From Hirsutella rhossiliensis (taxonomy: Eukaryota; Ascomycota; Sordariomycetes; Hypocreales; Ophiocordycipitaceae), in assembly GCF_020360975.1 (NCBI RefSeq), contig NW_025408692.1, forward strand, positions 1-64,000: a DNA stretch of 64,000 nt, written 5' to 3'. Made by a program: the position numbers and the translations under genes. Of this stretch, positions 11,867-24,144 are shown piece after piece (the first letter of the stretch is position 1; each line of letters opens with the position of its first letter). The notes beneath the pieces were generated by a model. It worked only from the letters and a program-made list of their open reading frames with translations. It was not told where the DNA came from and searched no databases.

Positions 11867-13165
11867 CGTGAGAACATGGCAGATGTGGTCACCGTGGAAG
11901 TGTAAAGGAGGGGTTAGGCAGAGTAGAGGTGGCATCCTATAAAGCAGGTTTTCTTGCTGCTCGAAAGAGGGCTCGTGGCTCGGGTCGGGAGACTTGAGAG
12001 TCAGTGAATGCTACCTAGGTGATAGATCAGAAGCGGGGGTATGCGGGAATGAGCTGGCGAGGTTCTCGAGCAGTCTCGACCATCTGGTTCTGTGGTCGTG
12101 AGTGAAGTAGGGAGCCGGGGGTTGGAAGTTGAGTAGGGGTGATGGCTATGTTGCGAGAAGTTGGAGGTCGGCGAACGGTAAGGTTAGTGTGGGTAAGACT
12201 GCGGAGAAAGAAAGTCCAGTAGTCCCCTTCGGTGTCATCGTTGCATGGAGTAGATAGCAAAGGGGCAATAACGAATGAGTGAAGGAAAGAAAGAGGTTAT
12301 GGTAGTATTCCTCTTTTGACGGTCGTCGGTAGTTGGATGGGCATTGCGTGCGGCTGAGCGAGGCGGGTGCCGACCGTGTCGAGTCTACTATTGGGACACG
12401 GTGAAGTCGGATATATGGGTCGACCTGAGGAGGAGGATGCGAGTTGGTCACGAGAACTTTCCAAGAGGGTTTGCAAGTCGAGACTCCGGTGGCTAGCGAC
12501 TACAAGAGGACAGGCAGGGGGGTCCTGGCTATCGCTTTAGCATTAAGGCCGTTGATGCGACATTGGTGCTGGCGAGGGAGCAAATCTAGAAGGGTAGTCC
12601 GGCTGCATGAGGGACGTCATGGACATGTTATCGCCGGCAGCCTTGTGGCTGTTGCTCGACGAGGCGGATTGGCGGATATTGATGGTGAACTGATGCGCAA
12701 GGTTGGTAGGATGGTGTTGGAAGGGCTGAAGAGTATGGTTTGAAGTGTGCGGCAGGCGGTTGTCGCGGCCATCTCCATGTGCCGGAGGTCGGCAGTGGCC
12801 AGGGATTCGCTGGAGTGCGCAAAAGAGAGCACGGCGATGGAAGGGTCGCTTTTGGCAAAGCTGGGGTAGCAGGTCGCACGTGGAGACCAGGCGAGGCCGG
12901 GACGGTGGACGCACATAGATAGGCATGGTAACGGGGGAATATAGAGGGGTAGTATTGCATCGCCTCGGTACCATAGGGAAGCATTTTATAGGGAAGCTAT
13001 AAGGAAGAAACGCCACGGCCATGAGGGAAGTGATGGTTAGGGAGCTTCCCATTCGGGAGAAGTAGCGTCGTCAACAAGCGAGACTGTCCAAGTGGAGGTG
13101 CTCCGGAGCCAAAGCTTTATAGCCTGTTGCCAATTTACGGCAGTCGACGTCGAGGAGGCAGCAGC
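11867..13165. other. Non-coding spacer of copy 2
   Basis: Divergent promoter region matching 1926-3186 of copy 1, with the same CCTATAAAG motif (about 11935-11944) upstream of the accessory gene. Apart from the accessory-gene fragment at 12552-12665, nothing recognisable is seen. Confidence 0.5.
12552..12665 (-). pseudogene. Diverged fragment of the accessory gene 5' end
   Basis: Counterpart of 2606-2718. The minus-strand reading gives QKAAGDNMSMTSLMQPDYP, clearly related to the DMSMMFFVQPDCP segment of intact copies. It has no downstream remainder of the gene and no usable frame. Confidence 0.5.
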
Positions 13166-16100
13166 ATGGCGGACAGTCCTGCAGTGAAGTTAAGCGAGGC
13201 GGTTGCTCACCCTGAAGCCTGTTCGTTGTCAGTCGGGGATGGAGAAGAGGTGAGAACGTGAGCGGGTCGGGTTCGGGGCTCGGAGATGGTGCGACAGGAG
13301 CCGGTGTAGATGTGGTGGCAGCTTCTGAGAGGGCCGCAGAGCACGGGGAGAGCCTGGGACGGTTACGAAGATACGAATCACGGGCGAATGCGGCATCAAC
13401 GTTCCGGCCGATTCAGCCTAGGAAACCTGTGGTTGAAGACACCGCATGGAGACAGCACGCAGAAGCAATTGCGAGGTCGTTGCCGAGAAGACCGCCGCGA
13501 GGCGGTTTGCGGTCAAACAGAGCACGGAAGTTCCATAATATGGTTAGCAGCGGAAGTTCCGCGCAACATCAGTCACCGGGTCAGCTTCCGAGGCCCCTGT
13601 TGCCTAGGGAACGTGGAGATATGGGGGTAGCGGACTCTGATCGTCCGCTCCCTCATCGGCACTTTCTGCCTCAGGAGGGAGATCCTGAAGATGAGGAGCA
13701 ACGTGTTACGGCGGCGGCGGGCGATGTCCCGAGTGTTCATTCGAAGGAGGTACCGAAGCTTCGATCCATCCAGCCTAGGGAACCGGTATTCGACAACTTA
13801 AGAGAAAACGGGCAATTAGCAGCAGCGATTGCGTCTGGTTTGCCCAAGCGCCGTCGGGGACGGAGTTGGCGGGTAAAGGGAGTACCAGGCCGCAGGGGTG
13901 TCTCCAACGCAGCAGGTACGGCGCAGCATCCGGGGCCGTCTCCTGTGGGTGGGCGACGCCGCGGCAGAGCCAGCGGACGCTTCGCTGAGCGGGCGGAGGC
14001 TGCAGCAAAGGGAGGTGGGCGGCTCATCGCGGGTGGCGGCTGGGGAGCCCGTGCAGTTTGATCGGCAGCAAGAACTAGGAGAGTGCTGGAAAGGCAAGGA
14101 CTGAGGTCAAGGTTCGGCGTGGAAAACGTTCGCCAGCACGGCCCGGTGCCTGTCCAGTGCAAAGGGCCGGATGGCGTGTCAGGGATGCGCACGTAGTCGG
14201 GCAGTCGTCGCCAAAGCTGCCGCATCCGACGGCTTGCGAAGAAGCGAATCAGCCACGGAGAGAAGAAATCATGGATCGGAGGCGGCCCGGAGGCGGCCCC
14301 GGAGGCGGGAGAAGAGAAAACGTCTTCCTGGTCCGGACGAGCGCCCGAGAAAACAGATTCGGAGTGGAATCGGAAGGCAGAGGAGTCGGGAGCTGCGGGC
14401 CGAAGACCTGGCGAGTGTGCTGCGTTTTTTGGAGGAAGACTTCGCCATGAAGGAGAGGCTGTCTAACGATCAGACGTGGTGTACGCCAATACCGCACGAC
14501 AGGAAGGTGTCGACGGTGCGGGATTTTATCAGGCGTTCCACGATGCGAGCACGTTGCCGATACGGACCTGCATGATGTGCTACCGCAAGCGTACGAGAAA
14601 AGAGCTGAGGGAGATCAGATGGGATCAATGGCTGTCAAGCTGCGTGCCAGAGGGCGGCCGCTCACCATTTTCATGCCGGAGCTGCTTTCCGAAGGCGAGC
14701 CCGTGTCGGTGTGTGCGGAGTGTGCCCGATGCCTGGCGCGCGGGAGTCTGTCGCCGGCGGTCCATCTTCACACTCGCCTTGGCTGTGAGCACATGTTCCC
14801 TGACGAGCTCAAGGGACTCACGCTGGTCGAAGAGAAGCTCGTCTCGCTCAACTCCTGCTATGGGTTTGTCACGAGATATAGCATTCCGGGCGGGCAGAGG
14901 CAGGCCGTGAGGTATCCGAGGCACGTCAAGGGCCACATCACAGTGTTTCCCAACAACGTGCAGGAGCTGGCGACCAGGTGCTCCCGCACCCCTTTGCAAG
15001 CACTGGACGAGATCCACGTTTCGTGGCAGGGCGTGGAGAAGCCGGCACCGAGCGACCTGTCGAGTCTCTTGTCGGTGAGGCGGCGGGTCGTCGAGAGGGC
15101 TCTTGTTTGGCTGAAGAGGAGCAACCCCCACTACGCCGAGATCGAGATCGACGTGGCGGAGATGGAGAGTTGGGGAGACCCGATAGACGGGGTGCCGGCC
15201 TTGGTGTATGATCGCATGGAGCGGAACGAGCCGTCCGCATGGGAGAAAACGCGGACGGCGCACGTTGTGCCGCCCACGGAGCGCGCCATGGACGACGAGG
15301 GGTCGGTGGAGATCGAGGAACTCTTCGCTCTGCTCAACCAAAGGCAGGAAACGGGAGGCGAGGCTGAAGGGCACGGGCCCAACGAAGAAGGCGCGGGTCG
15401 TGATGGAGTTGGTGCTAGCCCCGATCAGAACGTTCGACCAATCAACGAGGTGACGTCTTCCGGCATGTTTGGGCTGGACGGACCGCCAGACGTGGCGGAT
15501 GTCGAGAAGCTGCGGTTTGCCTGTGACGCTGTTGGCGCAGGTGCCGACGACGGCCGCGCGGGCCCGAGAACGTGGGTCGGATCCTCGGTGGGGTCGAGGG
15601 CGTGGCGACGATGGCAGTGAGCCATACATTCGAGTCTCGCGGGGATGAGTTTGCCGACCTTTGAGACGTCCTTCTTCGCCAGAACGTTCCCGACCCTGTT
15701 CCCATTTGGCGTTGGGGACCAAGGCTGGCCGAAGAGGCCATAGCCGAGGCGGGGAAGGCCCTACCAACTTGCGAGGCACCGGTAGAGCTGCTGAGGCAGG
15801 GGCGGCAGCGGGAGACATCGTATCCTCCCGAAGCTTGAACCTCCGGATTTGGGCCGACATCGTGCCCGGCGCCATGGTGGCCGGTTTGCGTTGCACCACA
15901 TATTTGCATTTCTCGTCTTCAACATGGGGGTGCGGTCGAGGAACCGCCGCGTCAGCATGCTGAGTGTGGCGAGGAAGGACTTCGGCAAGGTCGAGCGCGT
16001 TGCCCGCTCGATGACCGCGCAAAGGTTAGCGGCGGCGAGGGTCGAGTTGGAGAGCTCGGGCAAGACGACCGATGAGGGCGTGAAGGAGCTTCTCAGGAGC

Positions 16101-19100
16101 CTCTCGCTGTACGGCCACCGGCAACCCATGTCGAGAGGTTCGGCTCAATATGCGGCGGAAAATCCAGTCGCTCATCGTTGGCTACGGCGTTCCGGCCATC
16201 TGGTTCACCATCAACCCAAACGACATTACGAACCCGGTGAAGCTGCGACTGGCGGCATATCGGACACGCGATCCGGCGCGGCCGAGGAGTTCCTAGAAGG
16301 CCTTGGGAGTGCGTACAAGCGGACAAGGCTGGCCATGTCCGATCCGATGAGCGCCGCCGTATTCTTCCACCGGGAGATGAAGCTGTTCTTCGATCATTAC
16401 GTGAAGGTCGGAGAAGAGTCGGTATTCGGGCGCATCGGCAAGTACTATGGCGCTGTGGAGACCAACGAACGAGGGGCGCTTCATGTTCACGGCTTGCTCT
16501 GGTTGCACGGAAACGCGCATCTCAGCTCGATGCTTGCCGACATCCACGGGGAGGATCAGGCGGCGTATCGCGAGCGAATCATACGATACGTCGATAGTGT
16601 CTTCTCCGAGGTAAGAATAGCTAAGACGTGTCACTGAGAACCTGAATTGCTCGTCCGATGGACAAACGGGGCCAGGCTGACGTGCAAGATAGGATCTGGA
16701 TCAGGAAGGGTTCTGCGCCGTGCAAGCGGAGCGATCTGTGACGTCCGATATTTCCTCCCTGCTGGACAACACCGAGCAGTTTTCGGCCGCATTTGACGAG
16801 GAGGCCAACTTCTGTGCCGGCGCTACACAGGTTCACACGCATAGCCCGACCTGTGTCAAGTATTCCTTGGGCAAAGGAGCGCGGAAAGGGAATCCATGCC
16901 GGTTTAAGTCTCCATGGAGGTTGGTCGACAAGACCGCCATCACGGCAGACGGGGTGTTGCAGATCCGGAGGACTCACAGCATGGTCAATCGATGGAACAA
17001 GGCTATCGCTGTTGGGCTCCGGCACAACCACGACATTTCCTTCATTGCGACGCAGCGCAAGACCATGGCCCTTATGTATTATGTCACGAACTACGCGACG
17101 AAGGTGGAGGACCCGGTGTGGAAGCGTGTGGCGGCCGCGGCCGATCTCCTGGCCGCCTCAACGGGTGACGGCACGGCCAACGGAGGACAGGACGACGGTG
17201 GAGGTGCTGTTGGCGATGACGCCGCCAAGGGAACAGGACGCGACAGTTCTTGATGAGGGTGGCGAATCGTGTGTTCACGGAGCGTCCGCTATCTCAGGTC
17301 GAGGTCGTCGCTCATCTTCTTGGATATCCGGCCGAGTTCACCAACAGCAGCGCCTGGGCGTACCTGAACACATCTCTGCTGTACTGGGAAGTCTTTCGAC
17401 GGTGGCCGTATCTCCGACGAGCAAGTGGCGCGGCGGCCATAGATGATACTCTGGATGAGTCGGTCGTTGTCGAAGAAGCAGGCCTGAGGATCTCCCACGT
17501 TGAGGCGTACCAGCACCGGGAGAGCTCCTGCGAGGCTATGCTTATACGACTACATATCGCTCGTTAGACTAAAACGCACCAGTAAGGATGAGAGCTGTGC
17601 GGCCTGGGAGAGGTGCCCTTCGAGGATGGATGGGCGCCAGGAGACGCTGGGTCCAGGTGCTCAGGCGGCCGGGCAAGCATGCTACCGTCTGCCTCGATGG
17701 CTACCTGAGCAAGGACTTCGGCCACAACGACGACGAGGAGTCGTGCCACCGGAGGTGTGTATAGCAACCGCCCTGCCGGCAGGCATCATCAGAGTGGCTA
17801 ACCTCCCCCCCCTTCCCCTTAAAGGGCAGCCGTGCAGCATCTTGCGCTATTTGTGCCGTGGAGTCCTTTCTGTGCGAAGAAACAGGTGAGATCAATAGCA
17901 TCTGGGAGCGGGCGCGAGAGGCGCTGGCCCCGAGAATATCATGTCTCGTCGACAACGTGCAGCTGCTTCGACGATCAGCCGAAGACGCAAAGCGCGACGC
18001 CAAGCAATGGGCGGCCTCATCCGGCGATGGCGATTCCACGGTCGCCCACGTCGAGGAGGGCGAGACAGGCGAGGCGGGCGCAGAATTTGCAGCGACGTAT
18101 CGGTCCAACAACATCGGAGACGCAACGCGCCTGATCGACGTCGTCCGAGGCGCAGTGGGCACGAATCAGGTGACGGCCAAGTCGCCGGAGCTCATGGCAA
18201 TGATGCGGCAGCTCTGTCGATTCCAGCAATCGGCGCTCTGCTCAACGGCCGAGCTCGAGGCCATCGCGATTCCCGAACAAGGGTTGAGGTGCATAAGCAT
18301 GCCAGGGCGGGTATTTTCCGGGGCCGCACTACCGCCGCAGGATCAGGTCAAGGCTATCAAGTCGCAGCAGATAAGTGCGTCGAGGGAAGGGAGAGAATGA
18401 TCCAAGGCGTACAAACCACAGTCGCAGTCCGGGAAAGCGATCGCCGAGCTGCGTTGCGGAGGGTGATGACCGGCTTCGGGAGGACGACGTCGAAATGACG
18501 ACAGCCGACTCCGACGAGACGGCTAGCGACGCAGAAGCGGGAATGCGCGTCCAGCTTGGCCCATCGACCTCCTTCTTCGCGGCGGGCAAGGAGTTGTCAA
18601 CACGGCTAACGCTGAACAAGAGGCAGTCGATCGCTTTCCTAATAATATGCCGCCAGCTCGATTTGATGCGACAAACGAATAGGGCGATGCCGGCCAGCTC
18701 TGCCAGTTCGTCGGCGGCGAGGGGGCACCGGCAAGTCGCGGATCATTGGGGCACTCGTCGAGCTGTTCAGTGGGAAGAGCCTTTCGAATCGTCTGCTGAT
18801 CACGGCGACGTCAGGGACTGCCGCGGCGCAGATCAACGGCATCACGATCCTCCGCCTGCGGGTTCACTAAAGACCAAGGGGCGGGCGGCGCGAACACAGC
18901 CAAGGACCTTGACGGGGTGCGGCTGACAAAACGGGCGGAGCGGTTCATCCACGGCCAGTCTCGGATGGACTGGCAGGAGAAGGACGTGCTTGTCATCGAC
19001 GAGGTGAGCATGCTCGGAGCGCGGACGCTGCACGCCATAAACGAGCGACTCTGTCGGCTTCGCGGATCGCAGAAAGATTTCGGGGATCCCCATCGTCCTC

Positions 19101-20264
19101 TTCTGCGGAGACTTTCAGCAGTTCCGGCCGGTCCAAGAGAGGTCGATCGTCCTGCCGAGCGCGGCCATCTCGTGGGACGTAGACAACTCGTTCAAGGCCG
19201 AGCAGCGGCACCAGCACGACAAAGCGCACGCGCTGTGGAAGAGATTCACGACGGTCGTCATGTTGAACGAGCAAATGCGCGCCGCCGGTGATCCGGAATT
19301 GCAGGGGCTGCTGAAGCGGATCCGGCAGGGTGTGCAGGACCGCACGGATCTGGACCTCCTCAACTCAGGTGCTACCGCGAGGGCAGGCGGATCCCTTGGG
19401 AGACTGGCATCACCGTGGTGACGCCGCTGAACAGGAATCGGTGGAACCTAAACATGGAGGCAAGCTTGGCGTTCCGGGTCCAGCAGCGGTCGACGATGCG
19501 CATCTTCATCTCCGAGCACAAGTGGAAGGAGGGCCTGCCGACCGAGGAAGAAGCGATCATGGTACTCAATCAAGGCGACGATAGCGCGATCCCCGTGCCG
19601 GCCGTCTTCATGTTCGTGGCCGGGATGCCGGTCGTCGTGAACCACAACACCCATGGGGGCTGAAGCTGGTGAACGGCGCCGGCTACTCGGCGGTGGAGGT
19701 CATTGTCGACAAGGCGTCCCCAGGGCATCGAATCTCGTCCGACATGACGATCCACTTCGGCCGCCGGCGGGGATATTACTGGAATCGGCGACGACAAAGG
19801 ACCTCCACTTCGTCGGGATGCCGCCGGGCACGATCTTGTTAACGCCGATGAGCGTCAGGATACACTGCCAACGAAAGCGGCCGTGGCAGCAGAACGACGT
19901 CAGCCGGAAGGGATTGCCGTGCGCAGCAGCCTTCGCCTGCACGGACTACAAGGTGCAGGGCAGAACGCCAGAGCGCGTGGCCCTGGAGCTGCGGGGACAC
20001 GGACGACGAAAGTCGATGGAAGGGCCGTGCCCTCGCAATGCGACCCGTACAGCTTATATGTGCAGCTATCGCGCTGTCGAACGCTAGACGGCATCACGCT
20101 CGTGTCCAAGGTGCGGGAGAGACTTGGTGGGCAACCGAGTCCCCGAAGAGATGACCGCCGCGCAGGCCAGGCTGGAGGTGCTAAGCGAGAGGACTGTCGA
20201 GGAAGCTTTGCGTCGGTCGGATGGCGACGCTGAAGAGTCAAGGAGAGTTGTCAGGGTGAGGTGA
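13166..20264 (+). pseudogene. Helitron Rep-helicase gene, copy 2 (frameshifted)
   Basis: Same protein as copy 1 but better preserved. ATG 13166 begins MADSPAVKLSEAVAHPEA; a frame change follows near 13250. The N-terminal domain (13310-14060) has two units with RPIQPR/SIQPR motifs and SLPRRPPRGG. The DUF6570-like region (14400-15600) keeps CMMCYRKR, CRSCF-type and VCAECAR Cys pairs, GCEHMFPDELKGLT and LNSCYGFVTRYSIPGGQ. The Rep part (15800-17250) has WFTINPNDIT (in a shifted frame), the HUH motif LHVHGLLWL (His codons 16482 and 16488), intron 1 (16611-16692), and YYVTNY with Tyr codons at 17077, 17080 and 17092. Intron 2 is 17755-17824. The helicase part (17830-20264) retains IDEVSMLGART and CTDYKVQG, but Walker A at about 18715 is frameshifted by one missing base. 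The stop is about 20262-20264. Confidence 0.87.
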
Positions 20265-20450
20265 CGAGGGGGAGAAGACGGAGGAGCGCGCCGGCGGGCA
20301 AGAAGACAAGGGCACTGGGCAGCAGCGATCAACGAGGGCGACTTTAGACTTGAAGGAAGAACCCGCTAGAAAGGCATGAACGAAAAGGGCAAAGACAAAA
20401 GACGCAAGTTTTAGACACAATAAGAAAACCGGCGGACGAAAGGAAAAAGG

Positions 20451-20474
20451 TTGGCATTGGCATTGGCATTGGCA
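20451..20474. repeat. (TTGGCA)4 microsatellite
   Basis: Four perfect copies of TTGGCA in the 3' non-coding region of Helitron copy 2. They are absent from copy 1 at the same place, so this is a local expansion. Confidence 0.9.
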
Positions 20475-20693
20475 AGGGGGTAAACAGGAGTATAAACGGG
20501 GGGGAAACAGGGCAAGGCATGAGAGGGGCAAGAAAAGGCGGCTGCGACCAATGATGAGGGAGGGACGGAAGGGTCGGCGACCAATCACACGGGATCTTTT
20601 ATTCCGAAAGAGGAAATAAATCAGCCAATCAGAGGCGGAGGATGTGGGGGTGAAGCAGTCTGGGGCCTTTTTTCCCCGCGCGCTAATGAAGTC

Positions 20694-20710
20694 CTTTCGT
20701 TCCTCAAGGC
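20694..20710. repeat. Helitron 3' terminal inverted-repeat motif, copy 2
   Basis: CTTTCGTTCCTCAAGGC, repeated in shorter form at 20712-20724. Its complement GCCTTGAGGAACGAA is found at the 5' end of copy 3 (20781-20795), and a variant at the 5' end of copy 4. The identical 17-mer ends copy 4 at 51787-51803. Confidence 0.7.
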
Positions 20711-21086
20711 ACGTTCCTCAAGGCATACCTTTTCTTTGGCGGCCAACAGGTAAGGCAACCCTTCATGGGTTGCGCAAAGAGCCTTGAGGAACGAAGGCCG
20801 AAGATTGGAGAGACAAACAAGACAAAGACAGGGTGAGAGAAAGAACGCAAGCAGGCGGTAGCGCTAGGAACTAAAACATGCAAAAAGGTAGGTAAAGAAA
20901 GTGGCCATTCGGGCACCATCCCGCGGGAAGAGGCAGAAAAAGCAAGAAGGCAAGTAAAGCGGTGATGACGATTGCGGGGTAAGCGGAGGAAGGGAGCATA
21001 AGAGGGCGCCAAGGCACGAATAGGAGAACAAGAGCAGAAGCGTCTACCCTAGCTACCGATCGAGCAGTTAGGAAAACAACTACAGC

Positions 21087-21612
21087 ATGGCCACTTGCAA
21101 CGTTTCCGTGGAGTTCTGGTGCGAATTCGGGGCCACGGAGCTGAAGTACAAGCATAGCATCCCGAAGACGCTCGTGACGCAGGTAGGCCAGGCGAGGCCG
21201 AACCACGCAGCCAGTGCACTGTTCCTACAGTGGATAAGGCCGATCCTACGGGAGCACGAGGCAGCGTGTCGGAAGGCAGCAGGGTGCGCTGCGAGAGCTG
21301 CGGCGGACTCGCAAAGGAGATTCTACAGAGCCCGATATCGTACCTACACGCAGAGAGGCCGTTTGTGCTCGTGGTCGTGTCGTCGTTCTGCGGCAAAGAA
21401 GGATGCGAAATTAGGACGAGGCAGGAAATGCAGGACACGATGGCAGAGGCGGGGCAGGCGGGCGGAAACAAGGGCGCGACGCAAATGCAAGGGCAGGATG
21501 CGCGGGGGCGAGGAGGTGCAGCCGATGCCTGACGGTGGCGTACTTCAGCAGGCAACACCAAAAGGAGGACTGGAAGGTGCACAAGAAGGGATGCAAGCCA
21601 AAGGCAAGCTAG
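21087..21612 (+). pseudogene. MYND-finger gene, copy 3 (broken)
   Basis: Homologue of the intact gene at 37675-38334. ATG 21087 begins MATCNVSVEFWCEFGA and continues HSIPKTLVTQVG, matching the intact copy (MSTVRVEFICQFGA, HSIPRSLVTEA). A frame change near 21280 moves the coding sequence into the next frame (CESCGGLAKEILQSPISYLHA), and another near 21480 leads to the C-terminal finger, readable as CSRCLTVAYFSRQHQKEDW followed by KVHKKGC. Relative to a proper MYND finger the first CxxC pair is damaged and the Cys of the usual Y-C is Phe, so zinc binding would be lost even if the frame were restored. It is convergent with the accessory gene that ends at 21949. Confidence 0.75.
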
Positions 21613-21948
21613 GAGCTAGGAGAGGAGGAAGGAAAGTAAAAGGGACAAGGCATAACGCGCAGGACATAAACAAGGTCACGGAGAACAAATAGAGGCAGGC
21701 ACTATCGTAAGAAATAGGTCGCAAGCTAAAGTTGTTGTTTCAAAAAGAGATAAACGTTGTAATGTGTAGAGTAATGGTAATTTTGCAGCGATAAGTTTCG
21801 TTAGGAATAGCATCTCGAGAGGAGAACGGTTTATTTTAGTAAAGGCAAGAGGCGTAAGAGAGCGATAGGTTTATAGTAGGCAGCTCATTTCTGCATGCGA
21901 TAGCGGATAGGTCGAGCGGGCGGGTCGGAGGTGCTCGCGACAATAGAG
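21613..21948. other. Intergenic segment between convergent MYND and accessory genes, copy 3
   Basis: About 335 bp, more AT-rich than the flanks. It presumably holds the 3' ends of both transcripts. No gene or repeat is seen. Confidence 0.5.
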
Positions 21949-23296
21949 TCAAGAGGGAACCCGGCTTGGCTGCCGGAGCGGAACGGGCGGGACGCCGCTC
22001 GGTCGAGACGAAGAAGCGGCCGGCGGGGAGAGGAGGAGGGCGGCGGAGCTGACGGTGTCCGAAGACGAGGAAGGCGGCGAATTCTGCTGCTGCAGCAAGC
22101 GCGCCCTCTTCATGGGCGTATCGGCAAGGGCCGGGTGGGAGCGCTTAGGCGGTGGTGTGACGGGGTCGAGGGCGGTCGGGGCCGAGGCCAAGGAAGGGGG
22201 AGCCGACGCAGCCGAGGCCGGCGCAGCAACGGAGTACAAGGCGGCGCGGACGGAATCAAAGGTAGAGGAGGCGGATAGGGTCTGACGTTTAAGGGGCGTA
22301 GCAAGGGGGGAAGCCGAGGCGGAGGCGGCCGCCGAGGGCCTGTCGACAAAGTTCCAGCTGTCCGGGACGACGATAAAGACGTAATCGCGCTCTGAGCCCG
22401 GGGGGCAGAGCATAAGACGGTGGTCGAGAAGGCCGACGACCTTTCCAGTGCAGGTAAAGGGACGCCGGGCAGGAAGGAAGAGTTAGGCCTTTCAGCAATT
22501 TTCTTGCATAGCACGGCCCAAGGGTTAGCATAGATGGGAAAGATAACAAAGACCTGGAAGGGGTGGTAGCCCTTAAAGGGAATCCGGTCCGGCAGGCCAG
22601 GGGTGATGTAGGTAGTGAGCCGGACGAAGCCGCAGCAGCGGAGCTGGTCGGGCCGAGACCTGGCAGGAAGTCTCCACGCAGGAGGTCAAGGCCAGGCCCG
22701 GCGATGACGCCATGGAAGGAGACAACAGGAGGCGTAGACGGGAACTGGCCGCCAGAGGCCAAGGCGTGGGAGGACGCTAGGAGAGAAGTCAGCGAGGCGG
22801 CCGGTGAAGGGCAAAAAAAAAAAGGGGCGCACGGCTGGTAGCCTTGGTCGCGGACGATAAGGGCGGGCACTGTAGAGGACGGTATCGTCTGGGCCGGCCT
22901 CAAGACCGTCGCGGCGCTCCACCTCCCAGGCGAGGGCGTAGGGGTGAACGCGGCCGCTCATAAAGAACCATTGCTCGGACCAGTCCGTGTCGACGATTGG
23001 CTGGCCGTAGATAGAGAGGTTTAGGCTAAAGAAGAGAGAGGGGCCCAGGTCGTCGCCCTCGGCCCGGAGGGGTGCGTAGTCGGCCTCGAGCAGCCACGAG
23101 GGCACCGGCAGGAGGACGCGGGCGATAGCCTCAGCGTTGAGGCCCCTAATGCGGTGCTCGTCGTGGTGGGCGAACCTCGCGGGGCAGTCGGGCTGGGCGA
23201 AGAACATCATGGACATATCGCTGCCCGCGCCCTTGCTAGAGCCAAGGGGCTTGCGGAGGTGCGGGCAGAGCTGTCCGCCGACGGAGACGAAGACAT
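21949..23296 (-). pseudogene. Helitron-linked accessory gene, copy 3 (best-preserved sequence, few frameshifts)
   Basis: Same unknown gene as in the other copies. ATG at 23296 (MSSS, shared with copy 4) is followed almost at once by a one-base frame change. From about 23260 down to 22900 the first exon reads continuously: HLRKPL, DMSMMFFAQPDCPARFA, HRIRGLNAEAIARVLLPVP, DTDWSEQWFFMSG, YALAWEVERRDGLE. The intron is 22832 down to 22777 (branch CTGAC, acceptor TAG), with a poly-A/T run inside. The second exon gives VVSFHGVIAGPG, LLRGDFLPGL, then after a frame change CCGFVRLTTYI, FVIFPIYANPWAVLCKKIAE and DYVFIVVPDSWNFVD. The tail is Ala/Ser/Pro-rich and carries DTPMKRARL, the likely nuclear localisation signal. 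Here the Trp codon after ANP is intact, unlike copies 1 and 2. No known domain is recognised. Confidence 0.65.
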
Positions 23297-24144
23297 GGCT
23301 CGGCCGTGTAGTAAAGAGCAACGTTGCTGGGGCAAAGCTAAAGCGGCGAGAAAGATAGGCAGGAGTGCTCCTACCTATATACCGTCTTACGAGTTTAGTG
23401 TAAAGAGAAGGGCCAGTGGCGATGGTGTGTAAGAGAAGTCAAAGGATTCTAAACAAAGACGCAACATGGCGTTAGTGGTAGGTTATATAAGGAGCCTTTG
23501 TAAAAGAGGTCTATAAGATGCGTATAGAGGAGAGTGCAATAAGAGAAGGAGAACTTTAAAAGGCGGTCTAGTAAGATGTTGAGAGTTTTTAAGACAAGCA
23601 GGACGCGCGAAGCTATATTTGAGGAGAAGCAGGCAGCCCTATTCGCAACACGTGTAAGACATGGTTTTAAACTTCAGCGGGCAAGTGTCTAGGGGCATAC
23701 GGAAGCTTTGACTGATAAGAGCTGGATGACAAGAAGGAAAAGCGTAGCATGCAAAGCATAGGCAAGAAGAAGCCGTCGCGGCGACGTACATATAAGGATC
23801 GGCCGAGGCCGTCTAGCCTATCGCATATAGCAGCAGGCAATGGCGGGCGGGCTTAATAGAAAGGCGGCGCCGGTATAATGCAAAGAGCAGCAGCACGCAT
23901 ATAGATATAGTAGAGCTACGAGTAAGATATATAGACTTTTGTAGAGGATCCTATATGCGCAAGAGGGTGCCAGTCAGCAAGATAAGTGCAGGGCGAATAA
24001 TCGAGGCAAGGATTTATACGCTGTTATTACACTTACGAGGATTTACGCCAGGGCCTAGTGGCACCATAAGTAGGCAGGGCCAAAGAGGGCAGGTGCAAAG
24101 AGGAAGACAAGACGTCCGTGGGGCTTTGGTAGACCGGTGTCGCA
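23297..24144. other. Spacer between divergent accessory and Rep-helicase genes, copy 3
   Basis: About 850 bp, richer in TATA-like words (TATATAAGG, CTATATG) than the rest of this copy. It should contain both promoters. No conserved ORF or repeat is recognised. Confidence 0.45.

Larger units (their letters stand above)
9928..20724 (+). mobile_element. Helitron copy 2 (degenerate)
   Basis: Second unit of the array, beginning GAGGGAAGGCTCGCC and GGCTCGCGCAAAGAGGCC directly after the tail of copy 1. It holds an accessory gene on minus and a Rep-helicase gene on plus. Its 3' end is better preserved than that of copy 1. After the helicase stop come GCGACCAATCA and AATCAGAGGCGG motifs, then CTTTCGTTCCTCAAGGC at 20694-20710 and a shorter repeat of it at 20712-20724. 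This is the inverse of the 5' motif GCCTTGAGGAACGAA of copy 3, as expected of asymmetric terminal inverted repeats. Boundaries are good to a few tens of bases. Confidence 0.85.
20265..21086. other. 3' end of copy 2 and 5' end of copy 3
   Basis: No gene. It contains the Helitron 3' subterminal region with CCAAT(C/G)A motifs (about 20546-20635), a TTGGCA microsatellite, the 3' inverted-repeat motif (20694-20724), then the 5' motif of copy 3 (TGCGCAAAGAGCCTTGAGG, 20771-20789) and about 290 bp leading to the MYND pseudogene. Confidence 0.6.

Noticed and set aside
14625..16022. 465-codon open frame on the minus strand
   Set aside because: It lies antisense to the conserved DUF6570/Rep region and carries no domain of its own. 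High GC content keeps antisense frames free of stops.
20683..20686. CTAA after a GGGG...CCCC stem as a canonical Helitron 3' end (CTRR)
   Set aside because: Copies 2 and 4 remain similar beyond this point, through CTTTCGTTCCTCAAGGC, and copy 4 lacks CTAA here.
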